Assembly (NCBI GenBank): GCA_023390115.1
Contig: JAEWDM010000022.1
Span: 372,001 to 436,000 of the forward strand
Direction: 5' to 3'
Length of the DNA: 64,000 bases
Origin: Bacillota bacterium
GTDB taxonomy: Bacteria > Bacillota > Clostridia > Acetivibrionales > DSM-27016
The notes beneath the pieces were generated by a model. The model saw only the letters and a list, made by a program, of their open reading frames with translations, ran no database searches and was not told the origin of the DNA. Positions 9,244 to 17,689 of this stretch are shown piece after piece; the first letter of the stretch is position 1, and every line of letters starts with the position of its first letter. The position numbers were made by a program, and so were the translations under genes.

Positions 9244-9406
9244 GGCTTCTCCAATCCAATCCTGTTTTTGTCTTGTAAAGGGCAAATATGCCGCTATATC
9301 AATTTTAATTATAAAATCGCAGTATTTCAAGTCTCTATGAAATATTACCACACAATGTATATTAATACCACAAATCGCCGCAACATTTTAACCTTTTAGA
9401 TAAACG

Positions 9407-9435
9407 TTTAAAGGCAGGCTTATTGTTGGTATAAT
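9407..9435 (+). promoter_or_regulatory. Sigma-A type promoter
   Basis: TTTAAA (9407-9412) and TATAAT (9430-9435) are separated by 17 bp, a good vegetative promoter. It reads toward the small plus-strand gene starting at 9506. Confidence 0.7.
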
Positions 9436-9505
9436 AATATAAGAAACATCTGTATTTTACAATATTCGGTGCCGGCTTCCGGCACTGTGCTTCGGAGGAA
9501 TGGAT

Positions 9506-9838
9506 ATGTTTTATGATATAAGATACCAGACAGGCGAGACGGAGGACATAATAGCCGAGATGAAAAAGGGCTCCATACCGCGCATGGATGTGGACAATGA
9601 AGAGGAGCTGGGGTGGTTTATAGGACAGCTTGAAAAAAAAGGAATCTACAGGGTGGCGGGCCTGCCCTATGATAGAAAGGCAAGGGACAGAATAAAGGAG
9701 CCTGAGTTCGAATTCAGGATAGCATTTTGCACTGCCCCTCTGGATGCCTCCCGGACTTCCGGCGTGGACTTGATGTATATTGATTTTTATTTTGAGCCCG
9801 AAATAGAAGAGACGTATGACTCGGCATTCGGGGATTAA
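9506..9838 (+). CDS. Hypothetical acidic protein, 110 residues
   Basis: I do not recognise a family. The protein is soluble, rich in Asp/Glu (for example DVDNEEELGWF, FEPEIEETYD) and has no membrane segment. GGAGG at 9494-9498 lies seven bases before the ATG at 9506 but only one before the ATG at 9500, so 9506 is the likely start. It is the only plus-strand gene in the first 25 kb, with its own promoter and a GC-rich hairpin right after the stop codon. Confidence 0.7.
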   Translation: MFYDIRYQTGETEDIIAEMKKGSIPRMDVDNEEELGWFIGQLEKKGIYRVAGLPYDRKARDRIKEPEFEFRIAFCTAPLDASRTSGVDLMYIDFYFEPEIEETYDSAFGD

Positions 9839-9858
9839 AGAGGGGGCAAGCCCCCTCT
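9839..9858. terminator. GC-rich hairpin after the small plus-strand gene
   Basis: A perfect nine-base inverted repeat, AGAGGGGGC and GCCCCCTCT, with a two-base centre follows the TAA directly. No T tract follows, so termination efficiency is uncertain. Confidence 0.5.
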
Positions 9859-9893
9859 GCCGTTGATTGGATCTGTTTCCGCTACGGCAGCAT

Positions 9894-9960
9894 GGGGTAC
9901 GGTTCCTCTGCTTTCCCTTCGGTCCTTCGCTGTGCTACGAAAGCATAGGAATCCGTCCCC
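9894..9960. repeat. Palindromic repeat element (about 67 bp)
   Basis: The left arm GGGGTACGGTTCCTCTGCTTTC and the right arm, which ends ATAGGAATCCGTCCCC, are near-perfect reverse complements around a 23-bp centre. It resembles the dispersed palindromes of many clostridial genomes. The right arm encodes the last residues and the stop codon of the minus-strand gene at 9935. Confidence 0.6.
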
Positions 9961-10585
9961 AAGCCGCCTCCGCTGCCTTATTCTCCGTTGCAGGAGCTTC
10001 GGAGCTTATTTCGTTCTTATAAGCTTCCAGTGTAGTTACCTTAAGGTATTGATAATACCTGTTTTTTTCGACCGCCTTTTTTTCTAAGGCATCCTGCCCG
10101 TCCAAATTGAATTTGCCCTGATGAATACCCATAATAATATATCCCCAGCCGCTGTCTTCCTTTAAAAACAACAGGTACCTCATTCCTTTTTCCATAGGAG
10201 TGTAGTCGGCAAGAGCAAAAATATCCTTTTGAAACTTTAAGAGGTCAGCCCTGATTAGTGCCGCAGGCTCCGCAATTTCAACAGAATCAAGCTCTTTATT
10301 TCCTTTCAGCACCCTTTCAATTTTAAAATTCCTCAAGGTGTAGAAGATATCGAATATACCTACCCCTTTATACGTTATGACAGGTTTGCACGAAGGAAAA
10401 TCTTTTTCGGGCGATCCTATGACTATCAGTGCTGCCTCCGAGGTCAGCTCATCAACGGAATCAACCCCGCTCATGCATACCATAACGCTCTTCAGTTCCC
10501 CGCCCGGAGTGCCGAAATACTTTACCCCCGCCACCGCTGCCAATGCCAGTACAATACAGCCGCAAATCAATAAAACCTTTTTCAT
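9935..10585 (-). CDS. Hypothetical membrane-anchored extracellular protein, 216 residues
   Basis: I do not recognise a named family. An N-terminal hydrophobic segment (MKKVLLICGCIVLALAAVAG) should anchor or export it. The rest is a soluble domain with ALIVIGSPEKDFP and GMRYLLFLKED, the kind of sequence seen in small beta-barrel extracellular domains. GGGGGAA lies before the ATG at 10585, so the earlier ATG at 10600 was rejected. Its C-terminus (WGRIPMLS) is encoded inside a palindromic repeat, suggesting the original end was replaced when the repeat arrived. Confidence 0.7.
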   Translation of the reverse strand: MKKVLLICGCIVLALAAVAGVKYFGTPGGELKSVMVCMSGVDSVDELTSEAALIVIGSPEKDFPSCKPVITYKGVGIFDIFYTLRNFKIERVLKGNKELDSVEIAEPAALIRADLLKFQKDIFALADYTPMEKGMRYLLFLKEDSGWGYIIMGIHQGKFNLDGQDALEKKAVEKNRYYQYLKVTTLEAYKNEISSEAPATENKAAEAAWGRIPMLS

Positions 10586-10729
10586 TGCCAATTCCCCCAT
10601 AATAAATATTACTACAATGCATATAAATTATTTGTCATATTATGAAGTACATGTAACGCTCATTATAAAAGCTGCCCCCGCAGGGCCCGGCCGTAAATGC
10701 CGTGCCTTGCAGGGGCAGCCCATTTAATG

Positions 10730-13192
10730 TTACCCTCTGCTTATTTCCCTTATCTTATTCACATATATGCTTGACAGCTCCTCGGCAAACTCAGCCGAAT
10801 AGCTTTCGCTTATAACCCTGCACACAGGCCTCTCCGCGTCGGGCAGCACAAGCACCCAGCCCCCGTCCTGGTATATTTTCACTCCCTCCAAGGTCTCAAT
10901 TTTCTCAAATTTCTCCCCCTGTATTATTTGCCGGATCACCTTTCCCTTTGCATTCCATGGACACTCAACCTCCCTCTTAGCCATATGGAAGCCGGGTATC
11001 ATGTCTACCAGCTCCGACAGCCTGTAGTTGTTTACCGCCATAAAATCCAGTATTTTTATAAGGCAGGCTATGGCATCAAAGTGCATGGTAAATTGATCAA
11101 GCATTTCCTCCTTTACTTCATCCCCCAGTATTTTTTTCATTATGTCCTGCTGTGATGTTTTTGTGCGCACTACCTTCCCCTTGTTCTCGTCGGCTATTTT
11201 CTCCACAATCTGGCTTGCCGATATAGGCACTACAACGGTGCCGCCCAAGGTGCTTTTGAAAAATATTATGGATATAAGGGCTATAAACATGTCCTCTGTT
11301 ATTATTCTCCCCTTATCGTCCACAAGCATCATCTTTTCACAGGTATCCTCTATAGACACTCCTAAATCAAGCTTTTTCAATCTTACGTTCTTTGTAAAGA
11401 ACCTGACATGGCTGGAGGGCATATTGCGTACGGAAGTCCTTGTGTTGATAAGCCTTAGGCTCATAGTATCCACCAGGCAGCCCGTTTCGCCCAGCAGCTC
11501 CTTCATGGTGCCGGTAATCAATTCGGAATTTGAGTTCAGAGCAATTCTGTATTTCATTTGCTTTGATTTTATGCTGTTTAATATATTTCTCAAATAAAAT
11601 TTTCCATAATCGGGGATATATTTTATCTCCTCTATGCAGTCACCCTCACATCGGTTAAAATCCTCTCTTGCAAAAGCATTTTCAATTTTTCTTTCCATTC
11701 CCCTGTCTATGTTGCTTCCATTCAGGTCCAGAAAGTCTACAAACAGCTTTGCCCTGTCCTCAGACGAGGTGTTTATATGAATTCCCCCGTCAATTTTATA
11801 AAATCTTATTGCGGACCTTGCCATAGGCAGCAGCAGCTTCCCGAAGTCCAGCACCTCGGCTCCCGACGAAAGGAGTCCCGCACCTAAGGATATTTTAAGC
11901 ATATGCGCCGACGGGGAGCCGTCGCAGCTTATTGCTATGCGCGACTTTTTCCTGAAGACGGAGCCATAGGCAGCTCCAAGCTTTGAGGCATATTCCGGGG
12001 TTATATCAACATTTATTTCACCGGATATTCCCCTGTTTCCGAATATAACCCTGGTAAACCTGGAGCCCCATACAAGGTTTGAATTGACCTCGGTGCCGGC
12101 GTCTATCATTTTATTGGGCCATATCTTTACGTTTGGCTTTACGGAGGCATTTTCCTTTATTACGGTATCATCCCCTATTACAGAATTCTCAAAGGCCGAT
12201 ACATTTTCGCCTATGTGAATTTTGTTGCATACTATACCGCCCCTCAATTGTGCATTTTTATCAATAATGCAGTTATTCCATACAATGCTTCTTTTAATTC
12301 CGCTTCTCTTTTCTATTATATTAAAATTCCCTATAACGGAATGGCTTCCTATAACAGTACCTTTTTTAACCCTGCTTCCCCTGCCTATTACACAGGGGGG
12401 TAAAACAGATGCATCATCCTCTATTTCCGCATCAGGCTCCACCCATACTCCCTCAGAGATTTCCTTCCCCGGTATATTTACCCGCACCCTTCCCTCCAGA
12501 ACATCCATATGCGCCTGCCGATAAGCCTTCAAATCTCCTATGTCACACCAGTAGTCGTCGGTGATATAGCCGTACATGGGCTTTCCTTCCTTTAAAAGAA
12601 CAGGAAAAAGATCCTTGCTGAAGTCAAAGACCTCATTTCTGTTAAAATATGTCAATACCTGGGGGGAAAGTATATATATACCTGTATTTGCCGTGTCGCT
12701 GAATACCTCCCCCCAGCTTGGCTTTTCAAGAAATCTGGTAATCCTTCCGCTCTCATCCGTTACCACAACCCCGTATTCAAGGGGAATATCAACTCTTTTC
12801 AGAACAAGTGTCGCCATAGATTTATTTTTAAAGTGAAATTCTATTGCGCTGCCCAAATCAATATCCGTTAATGCGTCCCCACTTATTACTATAAAGGTAT
12901 CGTCAAGAAAATGCTCTGCGTTTTTTACACTGCCCGCAGTACCCAGAGGATTATTCTCCACATAATACCTCATATTTACCCCAAAATCCCTGCCGTCCTG
13001 GAAATACTCCTTTACCAGCTCAGGCATATACTGCAGGGTTACAGCAATTTCCTTCAAATCATGCTTCTTCAACAGTTCGATGATATGTTCCATTACAGGC
13101 TTATTTACAATAGGCACCATTGGCTTTGGCCTATTGCAAGTGAGGGGTCTGAGCCGCGTACCTTCGCCTCCAGCCATTATAACAGCCTTCAT
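10730..13192 (-). CDS. Sugar-1-phosphate nucleotidyltransferase fused to a degenerate phosphomannomutase domain
   Basis: The first ~230 residues are a nucleotidyltransferase (MKAVIMAGGEGTRLRPLT, with the G-x-G-T-R-x-R-P signature), followed by left-handed beta-helix hexapeptide repeats to about 370. The last ~450 residues resemble phosphomannomutase. Such proteins are usually annotated mannose-1-phosphate guanylyltransferase and would supply NDP-sugars for surface polysaccharide. The mutase part looks inactive: the phosphoserine loop TASHNP is NTSSED here, and the metal loop DGDxDR is IEDTCE. The start at 13192 has GAAAGG eight to nine bases upstream; the ATG at 13201 is too close to it. Confidence 0.85.
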   Translation of the reverse strand: MKAVIMAGGEGTRLRPLTCNRPKPMVPIVNKPVMEHIIELLKKHDLKEIAVTLQYMPELVKEYFQDGRDFGVNMRYYVENNPLGTAGSVKNAEHFLDDTFIVISGDALTDIDLGSAIEFHFKNKSMATLVLKRVDIPLEYGVVVTDESGRITRFLEKPSWGEVFSDTANTGIYILSPQVLTYFNRNEVFDFSKDLFPVLLKEGKPMYGYITDDYWCDIGDLKAYRQAHMDVLEGRVRVNIPGKEISEGVWVEPDAEIEDDASVLPPCVIGRGSRVKKGTVIGSHSVIGNFNIIEKRSGIKRSIVWNNCIIDKNAQLRGGIVCNKIHIGENVSAFENSVIGDDTVIKENASVKPNVKIWPNKMIDAGTEVNSNLVWGSRFTRVIFGNRGISGEINVDITPEYASKLGAAYGSVFRKKSRIAISCDGSPSAHMLKISLGAGLLSSGAEVLDFGKLLLPMARSAIRFYKIDGGIHINTSSEDRAKLFVDFLDLNGSNIDRGMERKIENAFAREDFNRCEGDCIEEIKYIPDYGKFYLRNILNSIKSKQMKYRIALNSNSELITGTMKELLGETGCLVDTMSLRLINTRTSVRNMPSSHVRFFTKNVRLKKLDLGVSIEDTCEKMMLVDDKGRIITEDMFIALISIIFFKSTLGGTVVVPISASQIVEKIADENKGKVVRTKTSQQDIMKKILGDEVKEEMLDQFTMHFDAIACLIKILDFMAVNNYRLSELVDMIPGFHMAKREVECPWNAKGKVIRQIIQGEKFEKIETLEGVKIYQDGGWVLVLPDAERPVCRVISESYSAEFAEELSSIYVNKIREISRG

Positions 13193-13201
13193 TAAATTCA
13201 T

Positions 13202-13502
13202 CCTTTCGTAAATTTGTGTTTACAGGCAGCAGACCTCCTAAATGGCTTGCTGTCTATAACAAATTGCGTATACCTACAAGCTTTTTATCCTTAAGAAAGC
13301 AATGCTTCCCCATGTGCTGAGCTTTTAGAGCGCGTTGACTATAAGGAAGCTTGTTTTATTAAAGATAATTTTTATTAATTTATATTTGTTAAAAGTTTTT
13401 GTATTGTTGTATATTTTAATGCATTTTATTTTTTACATAGTTATTAAATAATTAGAAATTATACTTTTATTATGCAGATTTTTTTAAACTTTAAATAAGC
13501 AC
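13202..13502. other. Gene-free AT-rich leader upstream of the nucleotidyltransferase
   Basis: No coding frame is supported in these ~300 bp. The sequence is strongly AT-rich around 13360-13500 and should hold the promoter of the minus-strand nucleotidyltransferase gene. A short hairpin (CAGCA/TGCTG) lies near 13225-13250. I could not match a known riboswitch. Confidence 0.4.
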
Positions 13503-13547
13503 ACAAAAAAAGAGAGCAGATATTTTTAAAAATACCTGTCCTCTTTT
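13503..13547. terminator. Bidirectional rho-independent terminator
   Basis: An A-rich/T-rich inverted repeat: AAAAAGAG with CTCTTTTT, enclosing ATATTTTTAAAAATA. It can terminate the minus-strand small membrane protein gene and anything reading from the other side. Confidence 0.7.
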
Positions 13548-13579
13548 TACAGTGTCCTTTGCGGGAGGCGTTAATACAG

Positions 13580-13753
13580 TTACCTTTTAGTAAACATTTT
13601 GTATACAAGATATCCGGCACCCGCCAAAAGTACTACGGGCAAAATAATTCCCAGTATAAAACCAAGAAACTTTACCAGAATCTTTACTGCTATTATGAAG
13701 AGCACTATCATTATTGCAGCGGTAATTATTTTTTTCAACGTGTTATTATTCAT
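13580..13753 (-). CDS. Small membrane protein, 57 residues
   Basis: An ATG at 13753 with AGAGGTG upstream opens a 57-codon frame: MNNNTLKKIITAAIMIVLF, then two hydrophobic segments separated by KILVKFLG, ending YLVYKMFTKR. It is a plausible two-helix membrane peptide followed by a terminator. I do not recognise a family. It is a single-gene unit upstream of the nucleotidyltransferase and downstream of the cysteine desulfurase. Confidence 0.6.
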   Translation of the reverse strand: MNNNTLKKIITAAIMIVLFIIAVKILVKFLGFILGIILPVVLLAGAGYLVYKMFTKR

Positions 13754-13860
13754 AAAAATTCACCTCTTCAATTGTTTTAATTAATTATACTATATTTATT
13801 AATATTTGTCTGACTTTTTTTAATATTTCTTATGATTTTATAAATATAATTAATAAAAAT

Positions 13861-15006
13861 CTATACTTTCAAGATGATTTCATTTAAAGCCTTAACAGTA
13901 AAGTCAATTTCCTGCGGCGTATTGAAGCAGCCCACGCTGAAGCGGACTATTCCGCTTTTTACTGTCCCCAGCGTATGGTGAGCCAGGAAGGAGCAGTGAA
14001 GCCCCGCTCTTGTAGCTATACCATACACCCGATCCAGAACATGGCTCACCTCCGAAGAGTCAACATCCTTAATATTAATTGCTATAATCCCTGAATTCTC
14101 CTCCATATCCGGGCTGCTGTAAAAAATAGCCTTCTTGTTCTCCGACAGCCCTTCATAAAACCTTTTTGTGAGCATGTGCTTATAGCTTCTTAACTTATCC
14201 GTCCCAAAGTCCCTTATGAATTCTATTCCGCGGCTTAAGCCTACGATTCCGGGAGTATTCACTGTGCCGCTCTCCAGAAGATCGGGCATTATTTCCGGCT
14301 GGTACAAGCTTTCGGAGCTGCTGCCGGTGCCCCCCTCCATTATAGTTTTAAGCTTAAGGCCCTCCCTCACATAAAGCCCCCCTGTGCCCTGTGGTCCCAT
14401 CAACCCTTTATGACCTGGAAAAGCAAGCATATCTATGCCCGTACCAAGAGCATCAATGTCTATAGAACCGGCGCCCTGAGAGGCGTCAAGCAAAAATGCA
14501 ATTCCCATATCGCGGGCAATTTTGCCAATCTCTTTTACGGGCATTATTATGCCGTTGACATTTGACGACAGCGTAGCCGCAATAAGCCTGGTATTGGGTT
14601 TTACAGCCCTCCTGATATCATCCGGGTCAATCCTCCCCAGCGTATCGCCGCGAATTATGGAAATTTCCAGCCCGACATCCCTTTCAAGGGTTTTTAAAGG
14701 CCTTATAACGGAATTATGCTCCATGCATGTGGTTATAACATGATCCCCATGCCCGAGATATCCTTTAATGGCTATATTCAAAGCCTCCGTAGCATTTTTT
14801 GTAAAGGAAAGCAGCATGGGATTTTTAAAGTTAAAGAAAGCCGCTATTATTTCCCTGGCTTCAAGCACAGCCTTCCCGGAGGCTATTGACATGGCGTGCC
14901 CGCCTCTTCCGGGATTTGCACAATACTCCCTCATGCACCTCTGTACCTCGTCATACACCGCTTCGGGCTTTGGATATGAGGTTGCCGCATTATCAAGATA
15001 TATCAT
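13861..15006 (-). CDS. Cysteine desulfurase-like class V aminotransferase
   Basis: A PLP-dependent enzyme of about 381 residues. It has the N-terminal MIYLDNAATSYPKPEAV, the PLP lysine in FPGHKGLMGPQGTGGLYV, and a cysteine in RAGLHCSFLAHHTLGT in the position of the desulfurase nucleophile. It should release sulfur from cysteine as an enzyme-bound persulfide. GGGAGG lies seven bases before the ATG at 15006, so the upstream in-frame Met is rejected. The gene follows hydF by 14 bp, which suggests it feeds sulfur to H-cluster or other Fe-S assembly; that link is inferred from position. Confidence 0.85.
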   Translation of the reverse strand: MIYLDNAATSYPKPEAVYDEVQRCMREYCANPGRGGHAMSIASGKAVLEAREIIAAFFNFKNPMLLSFTKNATEALNIAIKGYLGHGDHVITTCMEHNSVIRPLKTLERDVGLEISIIRGDTLGRIDPDDIRRAVKPNTRLIAATLSSNVNGIIMPVKEIGKIARDMGIAFLLDASQGAGSIDIDALGTGIDMLAFPGHKGLMGPQGTGGLYVREGLKLKTIMEGGTGSSSESLYQPEIMPDLLESGTVNTPGIVGLSRGIEFIRDFGTDKLRSYKHMLTKRFYEGLSENKKAIFYSSPDMEENSGIIAINIKDVDSSEVSHVLDRVYGIATRAGLHCSFLAHHTLGTVKSGIVRFSVGCFNTPQEIDFTVKALNEIILKV

Positions 15007-15020
15007 TTTAATACCTCCCA

Positions 15021-16265
15021 TTAATACAGCTTTTCTAAAAGCATATCTTCCAGAAGCAGGGATGCCGCCGGAAAAGGCTTTAGTGCCCTTTTAAGTATAC
15101 CCTGCACGTATGCTATCAGCATTCCGTAATTTGTAATTGCAACTCCGCAAGCCTTTACCGACGCTATTCTATACTGCATCTCCTGCCTGTTAAGCATACA
15201 CGCCCCGCAGTGCACAACAGCACTGTATTTTTCAATATCATCCGGAAACCGGCTTCCGCTTGCCCATTCAAATTGTATGTCTCCTCCGCATATCTGCCTT
15301 ATCCATCTTGGTATTTTTACCTTTCCTATGTCATCGGACTGCCTGTGATGAGTGCAGCCTTCAACTATAAGCACCCTGCTTCCGCCGCTTAAGCTCTCAA
15401 TTTTTTTTATGCCTCTTACCATTTCTATAAGCTCCCCCTTTTGCCTTGCAAATAAAATAGAAAAGGATGTGAGCGGTATATCCGGCGGTGTATCTGCCGA
15501 AACCTTAAGGAAGGCCTGCGAATCGGTAATAACAAGGGATGGCTTCCTTGTAAAGCTTTCCATTGTTTCCTTAAGCTCATGCTCCTTGGTTACAACCGCA
15601 ATGGCATCATTCTCTATAATATCCCTTATGGTTTGCTGCTGCGGAAGTATAAGCCTTCCCTTGGGAGCCGCCTTGTCTATAGGGGTAACAAGCACTATTA
15701 AGTCTCCCGGATTTATCAAATCCCCTACCAGGCCGGGCTGGCTCTGGCTCCGCTCTCCCCTTTCGGCAATTGCTTTCTTGAGGTCCTCCACCCCGGCTCC
15801 CGTTCTGGAGCTCACCTGCATAATACCAAGGCCCAGCTCCCTTTCGGGCGCCTTCAGCTCCCCTGGCGTAAATTTCTTCATATCGCATTTATTGGCCACA
15901 GCAATTGCGGCAATGCCCTTTTCCTTAAGCCTTGCGGCAAATTCCCGATCAAACTCCGTTACACCCTCCTCCGCATTGATAACAAGTATTGCAATATCGG
16001 TCTTCCTCATCACATCATATGTCTTTTGCATCCTTAAGTTTCCCAAATCCCCCTCATCATCAAGGCCCGCAGTATCTATGACGACTACCGGGCCCAAGGG
16101 CAAAAGCTCCATGGATTTATATACCGGGTCGGTAGTGGTGCCGGGTACATCCGAAACTATTGCAAGCTGCTGGCCTGTAATGGCATTTACCAGACTGGAT
16201 TTACCTGAATTTCTTTTTCCGAATACGGCTATATGAAGGCGGTTTCCAACAGGAGTTGAATTCAT
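15021..16265 (-). CDS. hydF: [FeFe]-hydrogenase maturation GTPase HydF
   Basis: HydF is the scaffold that carries the 2Fe subcluster to apo-hydrogenase. The N-terminal GTPase domain has FGKRNSGKSSLVNAI (G1), PGTTTDPV and DTAGLDDEG (G3), and ANKCDMKK (G4). The C-terminal cluster-binding domain shows VEGCTHHRQSDDIG and HCGACMLNRQEM, giving the Cys and CxxC ligands of the [4Fe-4S] cluster. The ATG at 16265 is preceded by GAAAGG; a GTG nine bases earlier overlaps that site. It lies between aspA and the desulfurase. Confidence 0.95.
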   Translation of the reverse strand: MNSTPVGNRLHIAVFGKRNSGKSSLVNAITGQQLAIVSDVPGTTTDPVYKSMELLPLGPVVVIDTAGLDDEGDLGNLRMQKTYDVMRKTDIAILVINAEEGVTEFDREFAARLKEKGIAAIAVANKCDMKKFTPGELKAPERELGLGIMQVSSRTGAGVEDLKKAIAERGERSQSQPGLVGDLINPGDLIVLVTPIDKAAPKGRLILPQQQTIRDIIENDAIAVVTKEHELKETMESFTRKPSLVITDSQAFLKVSADTPPDIPLTSFSILFARQKGELIEMVRGIKKIESLSGGSRVLIVEGCTHHRQSDDIGKVKIPRWIRQICGGDIQFEWASGSRFPDDIEKYSAVVHCGACMLNRQEMQYRIASVKACGVAITNYGMLIAYVQGILKRALKPFPAASLLLEDMLLEKLY

Positions 16266-16286
16266 ATTATTCACCCTTTCTCTATG

Positions 16287-17684
16287 CTATCCCTTTTTGC
16301 CGGGTATTCCCGGCTTTGTCATCCCATAAGCGCTCAAAATCAAATCTAGTTTATCCTCTTCTATAAGCCTCTCTTCCATTATCAGCTCTCTTACACCCCT
16401 GTTTTCCAGAGCACACCTTCTTGCCACAAGAGTGGCCTTTTCATAGCCTATATACCCCGACAGCGCCGTGGCAAGAGACAGGCTGCCTTCAAGCAGGAGG
16501 CTGCAGCGGTATGTGTCAGCCTCTATACCCCTTATGCATTTGTCTATAAATATTCTTATTCCGTTTCTCAGCAAGTCCAGCATTTCAAGCAGGTTCCTCG
16601 CTATAACAGGTAAAAATGCATTAAGCTCAAGCTGCCCGCCTTGCGCCGCAAGCGTGATAGCCAGATCGTTTCCCATTATCTGAAATGCTATCTGGTTTAC
16701 TGCCTCAGGAATTACGGGGTTTACCTTTCCCGGCATTATGGACGAGCCTGCCTGTACCTGGGGCAGTCTTATTTCTCCTATTCCCGCCCTTGGGCCTGAC
16801 GAAAGCAGCCTGAAGTCATTTGCAATTTTTGAAAGGTTAACGGCAGCAGCCTTTAAAAGCCCCGACACCTCGACAAACACATCATTATTTTGTGTTATAT
16901 CCATCATGTATTCAGCTCTGGCCAGTCCTATTCCCGTTAAAGCCCTCAGCTTTTCCGCCACTGAAAAAATATATTTCCTTTCCGCGTTAAGCCCTGTTCC
17001 CACCGCAGTACCGCCAAGGTTTATCTGCCTTAAGCGCTCCTCCGCCTTGTACAGCCTCCACCTGTCCCTGGCAACCGCCTGTGCCCATGCGCCGAATTCC
17101 TGACCTAAAGTCACAGGCACGGCATCCTGAAGCTGTGTCCTTCCCACCTTCAGCACCGTGGCAAACTCCTCCTCCTTTTCCTGAAGCGCAGTCTGCAATT
17201 CCGCAAACATGCCGCTTACAGGAGAAAGGAGCCTTATGGCAGCTATCCTGACTGCCGTGGGGAATACGTCATTTGTGGATTGCGACATATTTACATGGTC
17301 TAAGGGGTGCACAACGGAGTAGTCTCCCTTGCTTCCTCCCAGCAGCTCAATGGCTCTGTTTGCCAGCACCTCATTCATGTTCATATTTGCAGAGGTGCCC
17401 GCGCCCCCCTGCATACAGTCCACCACAAACTGGCTGTCAAGCCGCCCTGACAAAACGTCGTCACACGCGGCGCATATAGCCTTTTCCAGCCGCCCCTCAA
17501 GCAGGCCTGCCTCCGCGTTGGCCATTGCGGCAGCCTTCTTCACGACAGCAAGCGCTCTTATAAGCTCATAGTGCATTGGCATCCCCGATATGTTAAAATT
17601 CTCTATAGCCCTTTGCGTATGCACTCCATAATAGCTGGAATCCTCTATTTCTCTTTCTCCCAGCAAGTCATGCTCAATGCGCAA
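16287..17684 (-). CDS. aspA: Aspartate ammonia-lyase (aspartase)
   Basis: This 465-residue enzyme of the fumarase/aspartase superfamily converts aspartate to fumarate and ammonia. The signature GSSIMPGKVNP is intact, as are the N-terminal YGVHTQRAIENFNISG block and the MSQSTNDVFPTA segment. Translation appears to start at a TTG (17684) with GGGGTG six bases before it. The gene sits inside the hydrogenase-maturation operon between hydE and hydF, six bases from hydE. Aspartase genes recur in such clusters, possibly because released ammonia or fumarate is used in maturation; that is conjecture. Confidence 0.93.
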   Translation of the reverse strand: MRIEHDLLGEREIEDSSYYGVHTQRAIENFNISGMPMHYELIRALAVVKKAAAMANAEAGLLEGRLEKAICAACDDVLSGRLDSQFVVDCMQGGAGTSANMNMNEVLANRAIELLGGSKGDYSVVHPLDHVNMSQSTNDVFPTAVRIAAIRLLSPVSGMFAELQTALQEKEEEFATVLKVGRTQLQDAVPVTLGQEFGAWAQAVARDRWRLYKAEERLRQINLGGTAVGTGLNAERKYIFSVAEKLRALTGIGLARAEYMMDITQNNDVFVEVSGLLKAAAVNLSKIANDFRLLSSGPRAGIGEIRLPQVQAGSSIMPGKVNPVIPEAVNQIAFQIMGNDLAITLAAQGGQLELNAFLPVIARNLLEMLDLLRNGIRIFIDKCIRGIEADTYRCSLLLEGSLSLATALSGYIGYEKATLVARRCALENRGVRELIMEERLIEEDKLDLILSAYGMTKPGIPGKKG

Positions 17685-17689
17685 TTATA

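Noticed and set aside
13202..13502. Possible riboswitch upstream of the nucleotidyltransferase
   Set aside because: I looked for c-di-GMP, c-di-AMP, preQ1 and SAM motifs and found no matching conserved core.
15352..16236. Plus-strand 294-codon open frame opposite hydF
   Set aside because: It is low-complexity antisense sequence rich in Ser, Leu and Ile, lying wholly inside hydF.
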